64,000 bases of DNA from Methylobacterium sp. J-048 (GTDB lineage: Bacteria; Pseudomonadota; Alphaproteobacteria; Rhizobiales; Beijerinckiaceae). Both the position numbers and the translations under genes were made by a program. Positions 44,931-53,346 of the stretch are shown piece after piece. Under the pieces are notes generated by a model that was given only the letters and a program-made list of their open reading frames with translations, made no database searches and was not told where the DNA came from. Location of the stretch: positions 1 through 64,000 of the forward strand of contig NZ_JAKSYL010000120.1 of assembly GCF_022829515.1 (NCBI RefSeq), in the 5' to 3' direction. How positions within the stretch are numbered: position 1 is the stretch's first letter; every line of letters begins with the position of its first letter.

Positions 44931-46366
44931 GGCGCCCGCGGGCGCGATCCCGCCGCGGGCCGGTGGATCTCGACGGCGACCGGGTCGTCACCCTGGTCCT
45001 GCGCCTGTCGGGGCCGGCGATCCTCGGCATCTCGGCCCATGCGCTGCAGATGCTGGTCAACGCCTGGTTCGTGGCCGATCTCGGCGCGGCGGCGATCGCC
45101 ACCATCGCCATCACGTATCCGGTGACGCTCCTGGTGGCGGCGCTGGGCTACGGGGCCGGGATCGCGGCGGCCTCGCAGGTCGCCCGGGCCCTCGGCGCCG
45201 GCGACCGCGACCGGGCCGACGAGGCCGCCTCCCTGGGCTTCTGGCTCTGCCTGCCGGCGGGAGGGGCGGTCACGGCCGCGATCCTGGCCGACACGCCGGC
45301 CTGGCTCGGGCTGCTCGGCGCGGATGCCGCGCTCGCCGCGGCGGCAGCCCCCTACACGGCGCTGGCGACCATCGGCACCGCGCTGATGCTGGTGATGATC
45401 GTCGGCGGCTTCGTGGTCCGCGCCCAGGGGCATGCCCGCCTCAGCGGCGCGATCATGGTCGGCAGCTTCGGCCTCAACATCCTGCTCGACTGGGTCCTGA
45501 TCCGGCTCTGCGGCCTCGGTACCGCCGGCGCCGGCTGGGCGGCAATCGGCGCGCAGGCCGCCGGGGCCGCCGCCTACGGCCTGCACTTCGCCCGGGGCCC
45601 GGACCGGATCCGGTTCCGCCGGCCCGGCGGCGGGCGGATCCGGCCGGGCCTGCTGCCCGAGGCGCTGCGGCTCGCGGTGCCGGCCACCGGATCCAGCCTG
45701 CTCGCGGCGTTCGCGATGGCCCTGTTCGTCGAGGCGGCCGCCCCCTACGGCGACGCCGCGGTGGCGGCCCAGGGGCTGGCCCTGCGCCTCGTCCTGGTGG
45801 CGGCCCTGCCGCTCCTCGGCATGATGGCGGGCGCCCAGGCCGTCCTGGGCCATGCCGCGGGCGCCGGCCGCCCGGACCGCCTGGACCGGACCTTCCGCTT
45901 CGTGACCGGCGCCTCGCTGGCCTACGGATTGGTGGTGGGCGGGCTGATGTTCGCCCTCGCCCGGCCGCTGGCGGCGCTGTTCGCGCAGGATGCCGAGACC
46001 GTCCGGGAGGGCGCGCGCGCCACGGCCGCCTTCGCGGCGGCGTTCGCCCCCGTGGGGCTACAGCTCACCGCCGCGACCCTGTTCCAGGCGATCGGCGCCC
46101 CGCGCCGGGCCGCGGCCGTCTCACTGGCGGCGCAGGGTCTGGCGCTGATCCCGCCGCTCCTGATCCTGCCGCGGCTGTTCGGGTATGACGGCGTGCTGGC
46201 GAGCCGGATCGCGGCCGAGTTCCTCGCCGACGGCCTCGGCCTGGCGCTGATGCTGATGTGGCTGTCCGGCGCGCGGGCCGGCCGGGCAGGCGACGCAGCG
46301 CCGGTCCAGCGCGGCGAGGCAGTGGAGATGCCCCCGGCGCACGAGGCCGCACACCAGCGCGCGTGA
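44927..46366 (+). CDS. MATE-family efflux transporter, siderophore exporter candidate
   Basis: This 479-residue membrane protein has about twelve hydrophobic segments in two similar halves, as in the MATE family, with AITYPVTLLVAALGYGAGIA and a matching second half around GLALRLVLVAALPLLGMM. The GTG start overlaps the hydroxylase stop (GTGA), so it is translationally coupled and likely exports the siderophore. The 3' end overlaps the convergent sigma factor gene. Confidence 0.88.
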   Translation: MRRPRARSRRGPVDLDGDRVVTLVLRLSGPAILGISAHALQMLVNAWFVADLGAAAIATIAITYPVTLLVAALGYGAGIAAASQVARALGAGDRDRADEAASLGFWLCLPAGGAVTAAILADTPAWLGLLGADAALAAAAAPYTALATIGTALMLVMIVGGFVVRAQGHARLSGAIMVGSFGLNILLDWVLIRLCGLGTAGAGWAAIGAQAAGAAAYGLHFARGPDRIRFRRPGGGRIRPGLLPEALRLAVPATGSSLLAAFAMALFVEAAAPYGDAAVAAQGLALRLVLVAALPLLGMMAGAQAVLGHAAGAGRPDRLDRTFRFVTGASLAYGLVVGGLMFALARPLAALFAQDAETVREGARATAAFAAAFAPVGLQLTAATLFQAIGAPRRAAAVSLAAQGLALIPPLLILPRLFGYDGVLASRIAAEFLADGLGLALMLMWLSGARAGRAGDAAPVQRGEAVEMPPAHEAAHQRA

Positions 46367-46873
46367 GACGCCCATCCGCGCCGCGATCACGTTCTGCGGC
46401 ACGCCGTCGATCCGATGCAGGCGGAAGGCGATGCTGACCGGCTTCGGCAGCTGCGCCATGGCCACGGTGACCCGCTGCAGGGCCTCGCGCCAGGTCGCAG
46501 CGTCCTCCGGCGTCCCGGTCGTCGGGTCAGCGGGGTCGATTGTCTCGTCGAGAGGGGCGAACAGCCGCCGTTCGAGATTGCGCCGCCGCACCTGATCGAT
46601 GGCAAGGTTGCGGACCATGCGCCCGACATAGGCGGCCGAATAAAGCTCGCTCGAACGCGGTGCTGCGGCGAGGCGCAGCATCACGTCCTGCACCACGTCT
46701 TCCGCCTGCTCGCGGCAAGCGAGGATGCGATTGGCGATCGCGACATAGGCCGCGCGATACCGCTCGGATGCCGCCAAAGCCCCCGGCGCTGTCTCAGCCG
46801 CCGTGTCGCTCCGGCGCGGCGCGAACGCCGCCCTGTCCTGATGCTCGTGTCGGTTCAATGAAGCCGCACTCAT
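46121..46873 (-). CDS. ECF sigma factor, FecI-like
   Basis: This 250-residue sigma factor has region 2 (AAYVAIANRILACREQAEDV, then VQDVMLRLAA) and region 4 (QRVTVAMAQLPKPVSIAFRL, ending in VRRGHLHCLAAL) in full. The C-terminal tail after residue about 193 is glutamine/arginine-rich and lies antisense to the exporter gene, so the functional part may end earlier. FecI-type sigmas usually activate siderophore uptake; the partner anti-sigma and receptor genes are not in the window. The upstream DNA is A/T-rich. Confidence 0.83.
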   Translation of the reverse strand: MSAASLNRHEHQDRAAFAPRRSDTAAETAPGALAASERYRAAYVAIANRILACREQAEDVVQDVMLRLAAAPRSSELYSAAYVGRMVRNLAIDQVRRRNLERRLFAPLDETIDPADPTTGTPEDAATWREALQRVTVAMAQLPKPVSIAFRLHRIDGVPQNVIAARMGVSRALVCGLVRRGHLHCLAALDRRCVACPAGPRAGQPHQHQRQAEAVGEELGRDPARQHAVIPEQPRQDQERRDQRQTLRRQ

Positions 46874-47423
46874 GCTGGTCCGAGGGCGGCAATATACACG
46901 TCATCGCATCGCTGATAACGCTTTCTTGAAACTTTATAATTGTTTTAATTCGAATAATATAATAAATTTACGTGTCTTTATTTTATTTCTCTCGATCATT
47001 GCGCCACTCGCGCGGGTCGCGAATGGTATTTTTCTGTTTTGCAAGTCATTGCGACGATGCCGCGCAACGAAATGCATCGAACACTGATTTGCATTGACGC
47101 CGCAGCATTCTCGGCCGAGCTTGCAGCAGCATCCGGATAGGAATGTTTGTATGCATAGCCCTGAATAGGCGACGCGTCGTATGCGGCTTAGCCGGCGGCC
47201 GGCCGGGGCCATGCCGCTCCAGGCCATGAGGCAGGCCGGAACAGGCATGCCGACGCACAGCGTGAAGCCACGCGAGGGTCGGTCCGACGGACATACGGAA
47301 TGCCGCTGGTGCCGGCCCACGGCCTTCGATGACCGCCGAGGCGCGTGCCCTCCACGAGGCCCCGCCGGGCGCATGACGCGCGGTGCAAGGGTTCGCTAAC
47401 CGACGGCCGGCAACGTCGTGGAT
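46874..47423. promoter_or_regulatory. A/T-rich upstream region of the sigma factor gene
   Basis: The stretch around 46905-47050 is strongly A/T-rich compared with the rest of the window and starts just upstream of the sigma factor start. It is the likely promoter and iron-response region, but no Fur, RirA or Irr box could be assigned with certainty. An open frame on the minus strand (46934-47374) crosses it but looks non-coding. Confidence 0.45.
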
Positions 47424-47630
47424 ATGTCCAAGCGAACGATCCGAACCGCGAGAGGCGTCCTCTGGGTCGCCGCCCTCGCGCTCTGCTGCTTCTCGGCCGT
47501 GATGCTGGCGAAGGCCAATCGTCCGGAGGCGGACACGCTGGCGCATCGGACAACGACCGATCCGGCGACGACCGGGTCCCTTGCTCATGCGCCGATACGA
47601 TGGTGTGGCGCCGCCCCATGGTGCCGCTGA
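47424..47630 (+). CDS. Small single-span membrane or exported protein
   Basis: This 68-residue protein starts MSKRTIRTARGVLWVAALAL and has one hydrophobic helix (residues 12-30) followed by a polar tail ending IRWCGAAPWCR. It could be a signal-anchored protein. No good ribosome-binding site is visible and no family was recognised. Confidence 0.45.
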   Translation: MSKRTIRTARGVLWVAALALCCFSAVMLAKANRPEADTLAHRTTTDPATTGSLAHAPIRWCGAAPWCR

Positions 47631-47677
47631 GGTGCCGCGGACCTTCGAGACCCTTCATGCTGCCTGATGAGGATGCC

Positions 47678-48088
47678 ATGCGACTCTGGATTGCTTTACC
47701 GGTCGTGCTGATGCTCGGTGCCGTGATGCCCGCTCATGCACAAGGCTTGGCGCGCGGCGCGCAGGATGGTCGGGAGCGTGGCGAGGCCATAGCGGGACCG
47801 CTCGGCGCCGTGGTCGGCGGGGCCATCGGAGCAGCCGTAGGGACCGCCAACAGCATGCTCGGCATCGACCGGCGCGAGCGCTTCCGCATCTACACGCTCG
47901 GCGAGCGGCGGCCCTCCTTCGCCTACGCGGGACCGGTGCGCGTCGGAACGGTGCTCCCGGAGGACGGCGTCGTGTACTACGACGTGCCACCCGAATTCGC
48001 ATTGCCGAATTACAACTACACCATCGTCAACGACCGCCCCGTGCTCGTCGAACCGCGAACGCGCCGGATCGTCGAGGTGATCGAGTAG
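47678..48088 (+). CDS. DUF1236-type exported protein
   Basis: This 136-residue protein has a signal peptide (IALPVVLMLGAVMPAHAQG), a glycine/alanine-rich linker with GPLGAVVGGAIGAAVG, and a C-terminal DUF1236-like domain (VYYDVPPEFALPNYNYTIVN, then RTRRIVEVIE). The domain is common in Hyphomicrobiales and has no known function. GAGG precedes the ATG. The protein is likely periplasmic or outer-membrane associated through the glycine-zipper-like region. Confidence 0.75.
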   Translation: MRLWIALPVVLMLGAVMPAHAQGLARGAQDGRERGEAIAGPLGAVVGGAIGAAVGTANSMLGIDRRERFRIYTLGERRPSFAYAGPVRVGTVLPEDGVVYYDVPPEFALPNYNYTIVNDRPVLVEPRTRRIVEVIE

Positions 48089-48317
48089 GCCGGTTCCGGA
48101 CGCTTTGACCTCTGCGCGCTTGGAGGCGATCCGCAGCAGGGGCGTTCCGCCGTCACTGGACGCGGCTGCCCGCGACGGCCCGGCGGCTTCTGCGTCAACG
48201 GGCCGGTTCCCCGCCCCTGAATCGATCGGCGAGCCATGGCGCCACAGGGGCGGACCTATTGGACAGAGCACCTGTTGCTCCCTCGGATCCGCACCTGTGG
48301 ATCAGCGAGGTTTCCCA

Positions 48318-48563
48318 GTGGCAGAACGGCATTCCAGTCAAAACGGCCAGCACGGCGGTCCCGGCATGCCGATGTTTTGCGGCGTGATCGGGGGCACCGG
48401 GCTCATGCTGGCAGCGCTGACCGTGCTGATGGCCGGCCAGATGGCCAGTTCCCATCGCACGATCGGCCGTCCGGCCACTCCGGCATCGCTCTCCGACAGC
48501 CCCATGGGGGCGCACGACGCCTCATCCGACCCGCAACCGCCAGCCCTGGGCGCCAACCCGTAG
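48318..48563 (+). CDS. Small membrane protein, hypothetical
   Basis: This 81-residue protein starts at a GTG with GCGAGG upstream. One hydrophobic helix (MFCGVIGGTGLMLAALTVLM, near residues 18-42) is followed by a polar C terminus rich in proline and serine. It lies ten bases before the flavodoxin-like gene in the same direction and may be part of the same unit. No family was recognised. Confidence 0.5.
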   Translation: MAERHSSQNGQHGGPGMPMFCGVIGGTGLMLAALTVLMAGQMASSHRTIGRPATPASLSDSPMGAHDASSDPQPPALGANP

Positions 48564-48572
48564 GAGAGTGCT

Positions 48573-49226
48573 GTGACGGATCGCCTCCCTGACCCGACTC
48601 GTTTGCTGATCGTCTACTATTCGCGCAGTGGCAGCGTGGAAGCCCTTGCGACCGCGGCGGCCCAGGCCGCGCGTGAGGCAGGGGCCGAGATACGCCTGCG
48701 GAGGCCGCGCGAAGTCGTCGACGCGACGATCATGGCGAAGGTCGACGGGTGGACCGAGAGCGCCGCCCGGCAGAATGCCCTCTACGAAGCTCCCACGCAC
48801 GCGGATGCCGAGTGGGCCGACGCGATCCTGTTCGGCACACCCTGCTATTTCGGAGCCATGGCGACCGAGCTGAAGAACTATCTCGACCTGCTCGGTCCGC
48901 AGTGGAAACGCGGGCTGCTCGCCGGCAAGGTCGGAGGTGCCTTCGCGGCGGCCTCGTGGCCGCATGGCGGATCCGAGGTCGTCACGCTGTCGCTGTACGC
49001 CCCGATGGCGCATCTGGGCATGGTGATCCTGCCGACCGGCTACACCGACAGGGCCATGCTGGAGGCCGGTTCGCCTTATGGTGCGTCCGCCATCGTAGGT
49101 TCGGAGAACCGGCCGCCCCGGACGGAGGATCTCGATGCCGCCCGCCATCAGGGTCGGCGGATGGTGGCGATCACGAACGCATTGATTGCGGCCGGAGAGA
49201 TGCCGAACCGGCAGACGAGCACCTAA
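48573..49226 (+). CDS. Flavodoxin-fold NAD(P)H:quinone oxidoreductase, WrbA-like
   Basis: This 217-residue FMN enzyme probably reduces quinones by two electrons to limit radical formation. The FMN phosphate loop is YYSRSGSVEALA (residues 15-26). The second FMN site is GTPCYFGAMATELKNYLDLL and the third includes AAASWPHGGSE. These match the WrbA group in order. The 3' end overlaps the stop of the convergent small gene by a few bases. Confidence 0.88.
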   Translation: MTDRLPDPTRLLIVYYSRSGSVEALATAAAQAAREAGAEIRLRRPREVVDATIMAKVDGWTESAARQNALYEAPTHADAEWADAILFGTPCYFGAMATELKNYLDLLGPQWKRGLLAGKVGGAFAAASWPHGGSEVVTLSLYAPMAHLGMVILPTGYTDRAMLEAGSPYGASAIVGSENRPPRTEDLDAARHQGRRMVAITNALIAAGEMPNRQTST

Positions 49227-49399
49227 GCCAAGCCGTCCTCGGCAGCCTTGTCCGGATCGTCGGGTGCGCGTTCGGCCGTCTTCACCAGGTCCTGGCCTTC
49301 CGGCTCGCGGCCCTCCGGCGTGGCGGGGACCTTGATGTTCCGGATCGGAGCCGTCGGTGGCACGGCGCTTTCGCCCCGCGGCGTGTCGGTCTCGGTCAT
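49223..49399 (-). CDS. Small acidic hypothetical protein
   Basis: This 58-residue protein is polar and low in complexity (TETDTPRGESAVPPTAPIRN, then GREPEGQDLVKTAERAPDDP). GAGAGGA precedes the ATG at 49399, so this start is preferred to one seven codons earlier. A similar style of acidic, proline-rich protein is found at 52212-52469. The function is unknown; it could be disordered. Confidence 0.55.
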   Translation of the reverse strand: MTETDTPRGESAVPPTAPIRNIKVPATPEGREPEGQDLVKTAERAPDDPDKAAEDGLA

Positions 49400-49450
49400 T
49401 CCATCCTCTCGGGTTTCCACCAGCTGCGGCCCTGCGATCCGCCCGCGGGA

Positions 49451-49723
49451 TCAGCGTGGCCGCGTTGCCTGCTGCCGCTCACGGCGCCACAGCGCGACCG
49501 CGACACGCCGAGCCTCGTAGGTTCGGCGGAGCGGTGTCCCGAGGCCGCCCTGTGCCTCCGGGGAGAAGGCATAGGTCAGTACCCCGTCGGGCCCATAGGT
49601 CCGGCGCATCTCAGCGCGCCACAGGCTGTCCGCAGCGGCCAGGGCAGACTCCGTCAGAGCGAGACGGGCGGGATCAGGCGGGGCTGACGACAGGGTATGC
49701 ATATCCCCCAACGCGCCGATCAT
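49451..49723 (-). CDS. Hypothetical protein
   Basis: This 90-residue protein has a helical middle (ALTESALAAADSLWRAEMRR) and a basic C terminus (RRTYEARRVAVALWRRERQQ). The ATG at 49723 or an in-frame ATG at 49702 could be the start. It has no signal peptide and no recognised family. Confidence 0.5.
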   Translation of the reverse strand: MIGALGDMHTLSSAPPDPARLALTESALAAADSLWRAEMRRTYGPDGVLTYAFSPEAQGGLGTPLRRTYEARRVAVALWRRERQQATRPR

Positions 49724-50020
49724 GCCGAGGGTCCACCTCGACCGACCGCCGCCCGCGTCGACTCTGGCCGGCCTCAGCCGATTCGCGCGGCTCACCCGGC
49801 AATCGCATTCCGGGAGGAAGGCCGCCTCACGAACTCCACGGTATCCCACACGGTTCGCGCCGTACCCGCCTCGATCACCCGGATCGTATCCCGCCGAGCC
49901 CCAGCGCTCGAACCTGACTTGACCGGCCTTGTCGGCAGGACCGCCGCGATGTCCCTAAAGGTCTTCGTCCGCCGGATGTCGCCGACCACCAGCCTCGGAT
50001 CCCGGTCGCCTGATCGGTTC
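49724..50020. other. Stretch upstream of the transposase remnant
   Basis: No gene was recognised. The region may contain further decayed parts of the same insertion element; no terminal inverted repeats could be identified by eye. Confidence 0.35.
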
Positions 50021-50250
50021 CAATGGGCGCTCGATGTCGTCTTCCATGAGGATCTCACGCGCTTGCGCACGGATAACGGGCCTCAAAACATGGCCACCAT
50101 CAAGCCCATGGTCATGAACCTCATCCGCCGGGCGTCCGACGAGGACAGCCTCAAGATCCGCAGAAAAGCTGCCGCCTGGAAACACGACGACCTCAGGGCC
50201 ATCGTCACACAGACCGCTCAATCCCTTTCAAGCGATTGCCCTGCAGGAGC
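50021..50250 (+). pseudogene. ISAs1-family transposase, C-terminal remnant
   Basis: About 75 codons match the C-terminal end of ISAs1-type DDE transposases: QWALDVVFHEDLTRLRTDNG, then PQNMATIKPMVMNLIRR and SLKIRRKAAAWKHDD. The N-terminal catalytic part is absent or too decayed to recognise. The remnant lies just before the tRNA-Arg gene and marks past insertion activity here. Confidence 0.8.
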
Positions 50251-50337
50251 TCTCGCGACTTCCATGTCGCGCCTGAGAGAGGCACACCCAGGCCGTTGCG
50301 CTGGCCGCGCGGTTGGGTTAGGAAATCGGCGCGGCTA

Positions 50338-50414
50338 GCACCCGTAGCTCAGCTGGATAGAGCGTTGCCCTCCGAAGGCAAAGGTCACACGTTCGAATCG
50401 TGTCGGGTGCGCCA
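50338..50414 (+). tRNA. tRNA-Arg (anticodon CCG)
   Basis: The 77-base gene folds as a standard tRNA: acceptor GCACCCG (50338-50344) pairs with CGGGTGC (50404-50410), the D arm is present, the anticodon stem TTGCC/GGCAA encloses the loop CTCCGAA with anticodon CCG, and the T arm contains GTTCGAATC. The CCA end is encoded. It reads CGG arginine codons. An insertion remnant lies before it and accessory genes after it, as expected for an integration hotspot. Confidence 0.96.
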
Positions 50415-50447
50415 ATATTTTCAATGACTGAGCAGGGACCAACCCTG

Positions 50448-51047
50448 ATGCAGAGACTGGCGGTGTCACCAGAGTGTCACCGCATTGGGTTTCCGCCTAG
50501 TTGTTTCCCGTCTCTTCGCCTGCTTCTGTCCGCATCTGCGATCCTCGCCGCCGTCGCGAGTTCGCCGGCCCTTGCCCAGGTCCAGCAGGAAGCCTTCAGC
50601 TACCCGGTCGGCCTCGATCCCTACGGCGACAACTTCCTGGCGCTGCGCAGTCTGCCGGGCGGCACCCAAGGCGTTCGTCTCGCGCGACTTGGGCCCGACA
50701 CCTTGTTCACCGAGCTCGGCCGCCAGGGCGGCTGGGTCAACATCCAGCTGCCGTCCGGCCAGACCGGATGGGTGAGCGCCCGTTACGTCGGCTGCTGCCG
50801 CACGGCCGCGAGCGGCCGCAGCGCGCCGGGCGGATCCGTCGCGTCATCGTGCGAGGAGCTGTGGTCCGAGCGGAACGCGATCTTCAAGGCCGCGGGCTAC
50901 TGCTTCCGCACCCCGCAGGCCATTCAGGCGTTCGGCAATACCGGGTGCCAGTTCGACGACGAAGCGGACGTGCCGCTGTCGGCGCGCCAGCGGGAGCAGG
51001 TGGCCCAGATCCGGACGACGGAACGCCAACTGGGCTGCGCGCGCTGA
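50448..51047 (+). CDS. Exported SH3-like / YARHG-domain protein
   Basis: This protein of about 199 residues has a signal sequence ([20 protein letters not shown]), then an SH3-like domain (about residues 60-115: [13 protein letters not shown] through [15 protein letters not shown]) and a C-terminal YARHG domain ([20 protein letters not shown], then [20 protein letters not shown]). YARHG domains are extracellular and often linked to peptidase or cell-wall contexts. The start is uncertain: ATGs at 50424 and 50448 and a GTG at 50463 are possible. Confidence 0.75.
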   Translation: MQRLAVSPECHRIGFPPSCFPSLRLLLSASAILAAVASSPALAQVQQEAFSYPVGLDPYGDNFLALRSLPGGTQGVRLARLGPDTLFTELGRQGGWVNIQLPSGQTGWVSARYVGCCRTAASGRSAPGGSVASSCEELWSERNAIFKAAGYCFRTPQAIQAFGNTGCQFDDEADVPLSARQREQVAQIRTTERQLGCAR

Positions 51048-51110
51048 TAGCTTGGCCCGCTGGCCAAGGCTACGTTCGGCCCCACCTGGGATCTGAAAGG
51101 GCGATCTGAA

Positions 51111-51443
51111 GTGACTGGCTCCCACGCAGAGCCCGACAAGGTGGCCGAGGTCGCCCGGCTCGCGACAGCGATCGCAGACCGCATCCTCGAGCAGAACGCC
51201 GCCGGTATAACGATCCCGCCGGAGCAGTTCACCATGCTCGTTCGGGCCGCCCGGATGCTTCTGGACAATGGGGCACCCTGGCCGCCTTCCGTTGAGCAGG
51301 TGCTGATGGAGGTCGCCCGGCACATCGAGCAGGCCGGGACGGCTCCTGACGTTGCCTCGGTCGCGTCGACGGGCGACGACGCCGTAGCGCACCTGACGCA
51401 GTTCCTCGGCGCTGTTAAGCGACGCGAGGAGCTTGGCAACTGA
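51111..51443 (+). CDS. Hypothetical helical protein, paralogue of the gene at 7570-7887
   Basis: This 110-residue protein starts at a GTG. It shares with the 7.6-kb protein the pattern VAEVARLATAIADRIL, FTMLVRAARMLLDNGAPWPP and the terminal LTQFLGAVKRR. The two are roughly half identical by eye. No domain is recognised. It stands in an accessory zone next to the tRNA-Arg. Confidence 0.7.
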   Translation: MTGSHAEPDKVAEVARLATAIADRILEQNAAGITIPPEQFTMLVRAARMLLDNGAPWPPSVEQVLMEVARHIEQAGTAPDVASVASTGDDAVAHLTQFLGAVKRREELGN

Positions 51444-51831
51444 GCGCGCTGCAGCCCTCGAAGCCGCAGGCGTCATCGTCATCGAGGCGAACGGCGAGGG
51501 TCCGGGGGCGGTCGAGGAAGGGCGAACCGTAGCCGCCCAAGTCGACTTCGGTCCCGATGCCGCCGAGGGGCTTGGGAACCGCATGCGGCCGAACGGCTGG
51601 CAGATTTCGACGGCCAAAACTGACGCAGCAGCCGCCTGCCGGCACACTGACGGGCGATGCACAAGCTCGCGCCCAACAATCTGTCCCGGCTCCGCAACCT
51701 CGCGGCGACCCACGCAGCCGAATTCGAACGATGATGCAGCCGCGATGATCGCGGCCGTTCTCCCCGCATACGGGTGACCATAGCGCAGCTCGCGCGTTGC
51801 CGGCATCGTACAGCTTTGACCGGAGCGCCCG
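51444..51831. other. Gap with a doubtful overlapping frame
   Basis: A TTG-started frame overlaps the end of the previous gene and runs to 51777, but it changes character halfway and has no family features. It is treated as non-coding. No RNA gene or repeat was recognised. Confidence 0.35.
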
Positions 51832-52143
51832 ATGCTCATCCGATCCGCCTTGCTTCTCGTAGCCCTGACCTCGGGGGTTCAAGCCGCAGCGTTCGACGAC
51901 GTGAAGGGATACCTGGCTTCCTGCCTACGGTTCGAGATGAACGGGGCCGGTCCGCAACCAGGAGCGACGCCGGCATCCAAAGTCCGCTTCGCCCTGGAGC
52001 GGTGCGGTCCAGAGTTCGATCGCGTTGAGCGGGCGGACGGGCGGCGCCTACGCAGCGATGGCGGAATCAGCCCCTCGACCAAGGAGGTCATCCGGAGCGT
52101 CGTGGGTCGAAGCGGAAGCGGCTTCTCCAACGTCCGGTACTGA
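51832..52143 (+). CDS. Small exported hypothetical protein
   Basis: This 103-residue protein has a signal peptide (LIRSALLLVALTSGVQAAAF) and a mature chain with two cysteines (YLASCLRFEM and FALERCGPEF) that might form a disulfide. GGAG precedes the ATG. It is probably periplasmic. No family was recognised. Confidence 0.65.
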   Translation: MLIRSALLLVALTSGVQAAAFDDVKGYLASCLRFEMNGAGPQPGATPASKVRFALERCGPEFDRVERADGRRLRSDGGISPSTKEVIRSVVGRSGSGFSNVRY

Positions 52144-52211
52144 CGACCTGATCGGCTCCACGGTCGCCAGTGATCGCAACCTGGCCACCGAGCATTTGGC
52201 ACCTCAACCGG

Positions 52212-52469
52212 TCACTTTCGCTGCTGCGTTTCCGTTCGCGCTTTGTCGAAGGCCTCGTGCCCAGTATCGCCTTCAACCGGCCTGTCTGTGCCGCCGTGCT
52301 CAGCCGTCGGCTTGACCTCATCGTTTCGCTGCGCCTCGATGTCACCGGGCTCTGACGCTCCGAGCGAGCGTGGGCCCTGTGATGTCCCGCGGACCGGCAG
52401 GTCCTCGTAGCCACGCTCTCCCGGCGGTGTCTGGGCTGGATTGGTCTCGGGGCGCTTCGGGTCGATCAT
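52212..52469 (-). CDS. Small acidic disordered protein
   Basis: This 85-residue protein is hydrophilic and low in complexity (IDPKRPETNPAQTPPGERGY, EVKPTAEHGGTDRPVEGDTG), likely unstructured. The ATG at 52469 is preferred; a TTG at 52502 extends it. It lies downstream of, and in the same direction as, the tiny gene at 52520-52672 and the phage-like pseudogene. Confidence 0.55.
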   Translation of the reverse strand: MIDPKRPETNPAQTPPGERGYEDLPVRGTSQGPRSLGASEPGDIEAQRNDEVKPTAEHGGTDRPVEGDTGHEAFDKARTETQQRK

Positions 52470-52519
52470 GATCGCAGTGCTCTCTGTATCGGCCTCGGAC
52501 AACGGATGGGCGGCCTGGA

Positions 52520-52672
52520 TCAGGCCGGCTGCACCTCGGTGTCTTCCACTTCGGGATCGTCCTCTGCCGGCACGGTGGGCTTGGGCAGCGGTTCGATCGC
52601 ATCGAGCCGGGACGGATCTTCGATTAACGCGCCTGGATCCTCGCCCGGCATCGGGGTGTCAGCGTGAGTCAT
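52520..52672 (-). CDS. Tiny acidic protein (50 aa)
   Basis: This 50-codon gene starts at an ATG preceded by GGAGG eight bases upstream. The product begins MTHADTPMPGEDPGALIEDP and ends VEDTEVQPA. It resembles in composition the acidic proteins at 49.3 and 52.3 kb. It overlaps the end of the phage-like pseudogene by about 14 bases, which suggests translational coupling in the ancestor. Confidence 0.55.
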   Translation of the reverse strand: MTHADTPMPGEDPGALIEDPSRLDAIEPLPKPTVPAEDDPEVEDTEVQPA

Positions 52673-53226
52673 GGTGCGCGCCTCCGTTCTGGAAGCGCTT
52701 GGCTTCGTTCTGCTGCTGCCGAAGCTGCACCGCGTCGATCGCCCGCTGGTGGATCTTCACCGGCAGGGCGTGCGGCGGGTTCGAGCAGCCTGCCACGTCG
52801 AGCAAGATCTTGCGCTCACCCTCAGTTGGATTGCCGCCAAAGATGCTCTTGAGGTTCGTCGTGACGAGGTTGTCGAGATCGAGCGTGGCCTGCCCAGCCT
52901 CGTTGCCGGGGATCAGGCTCATCGCCTTGCCGCGTTCGCTCGCCAGAGGGCTGGCGTAGGCTTTGGCCGACAGATCCTTGGCCTGTTCCAGCATGCCGAT
53001 CGACGCCTGAGCAGAGAGCGCCGCGTTGTCGGCCGTATCGCATCGCCTTCTTGTCGCCTGCCGACATGTCGCGATCTGCGCCGATCTTCCCGGCGCCCAT
53101 GATCGCGGAGCGGTCGAACTTGCCGGCGACGACGGAGGGGCGGCACTGGAAGCGGGCGAAGCCCTGGCAGAGGGCGCGGGTGCTGAGCAGGCCGGTCCGG
53201 GATCTGCAGCTAACTGTCGTGCAGGC
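52659..53226 (-). pseudogene. Phage virion-like protein, frameshifted
   Basis: Two segments in different frames join at about 53040. The upstream part reads FARFQCRPSVVAGKFDRSAI then MGAGKIGADRDMSAGDKKAM. The downstream part continues with DTADNAALSAQASIGMLEQA and ends near GGNPTEGERKILLDVAGCSN and IHQRAIDAVQLRQQQNEAKR. The PTEGERKILLD segment recurs in phage structural or injection-type proteins. The frame change indicates a broken gene; parts of the original N terminus are missing. It is a trace of a second phage-derived segment. Confidence 0.6.
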
Positions 53227-53346
53227 TGAGGGAGAGGGTGCTCCAAGAGACGGTGCGGTAAGGCATCGCTTTGATCGCTCAGTGACCGTGTGATAGTTTG
53301 GATATCATTCGATCAATGTGTGGTCAAATAGCAATCAGGTGATATT

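Noticed and set aside
46934..47374. Minus-strand frame crossing the A/T-rich region
   Set aside because: Unusual cysteine/arginine-rich sequence, no start signal and an abrupt change of composition; treated as non-coding.
51433..51777. TTG-started frame overlapping the paralogue gene end
   Set aside because: It has no ribosome-binding site, changes composition midway and lacks similarity to known small proteins.
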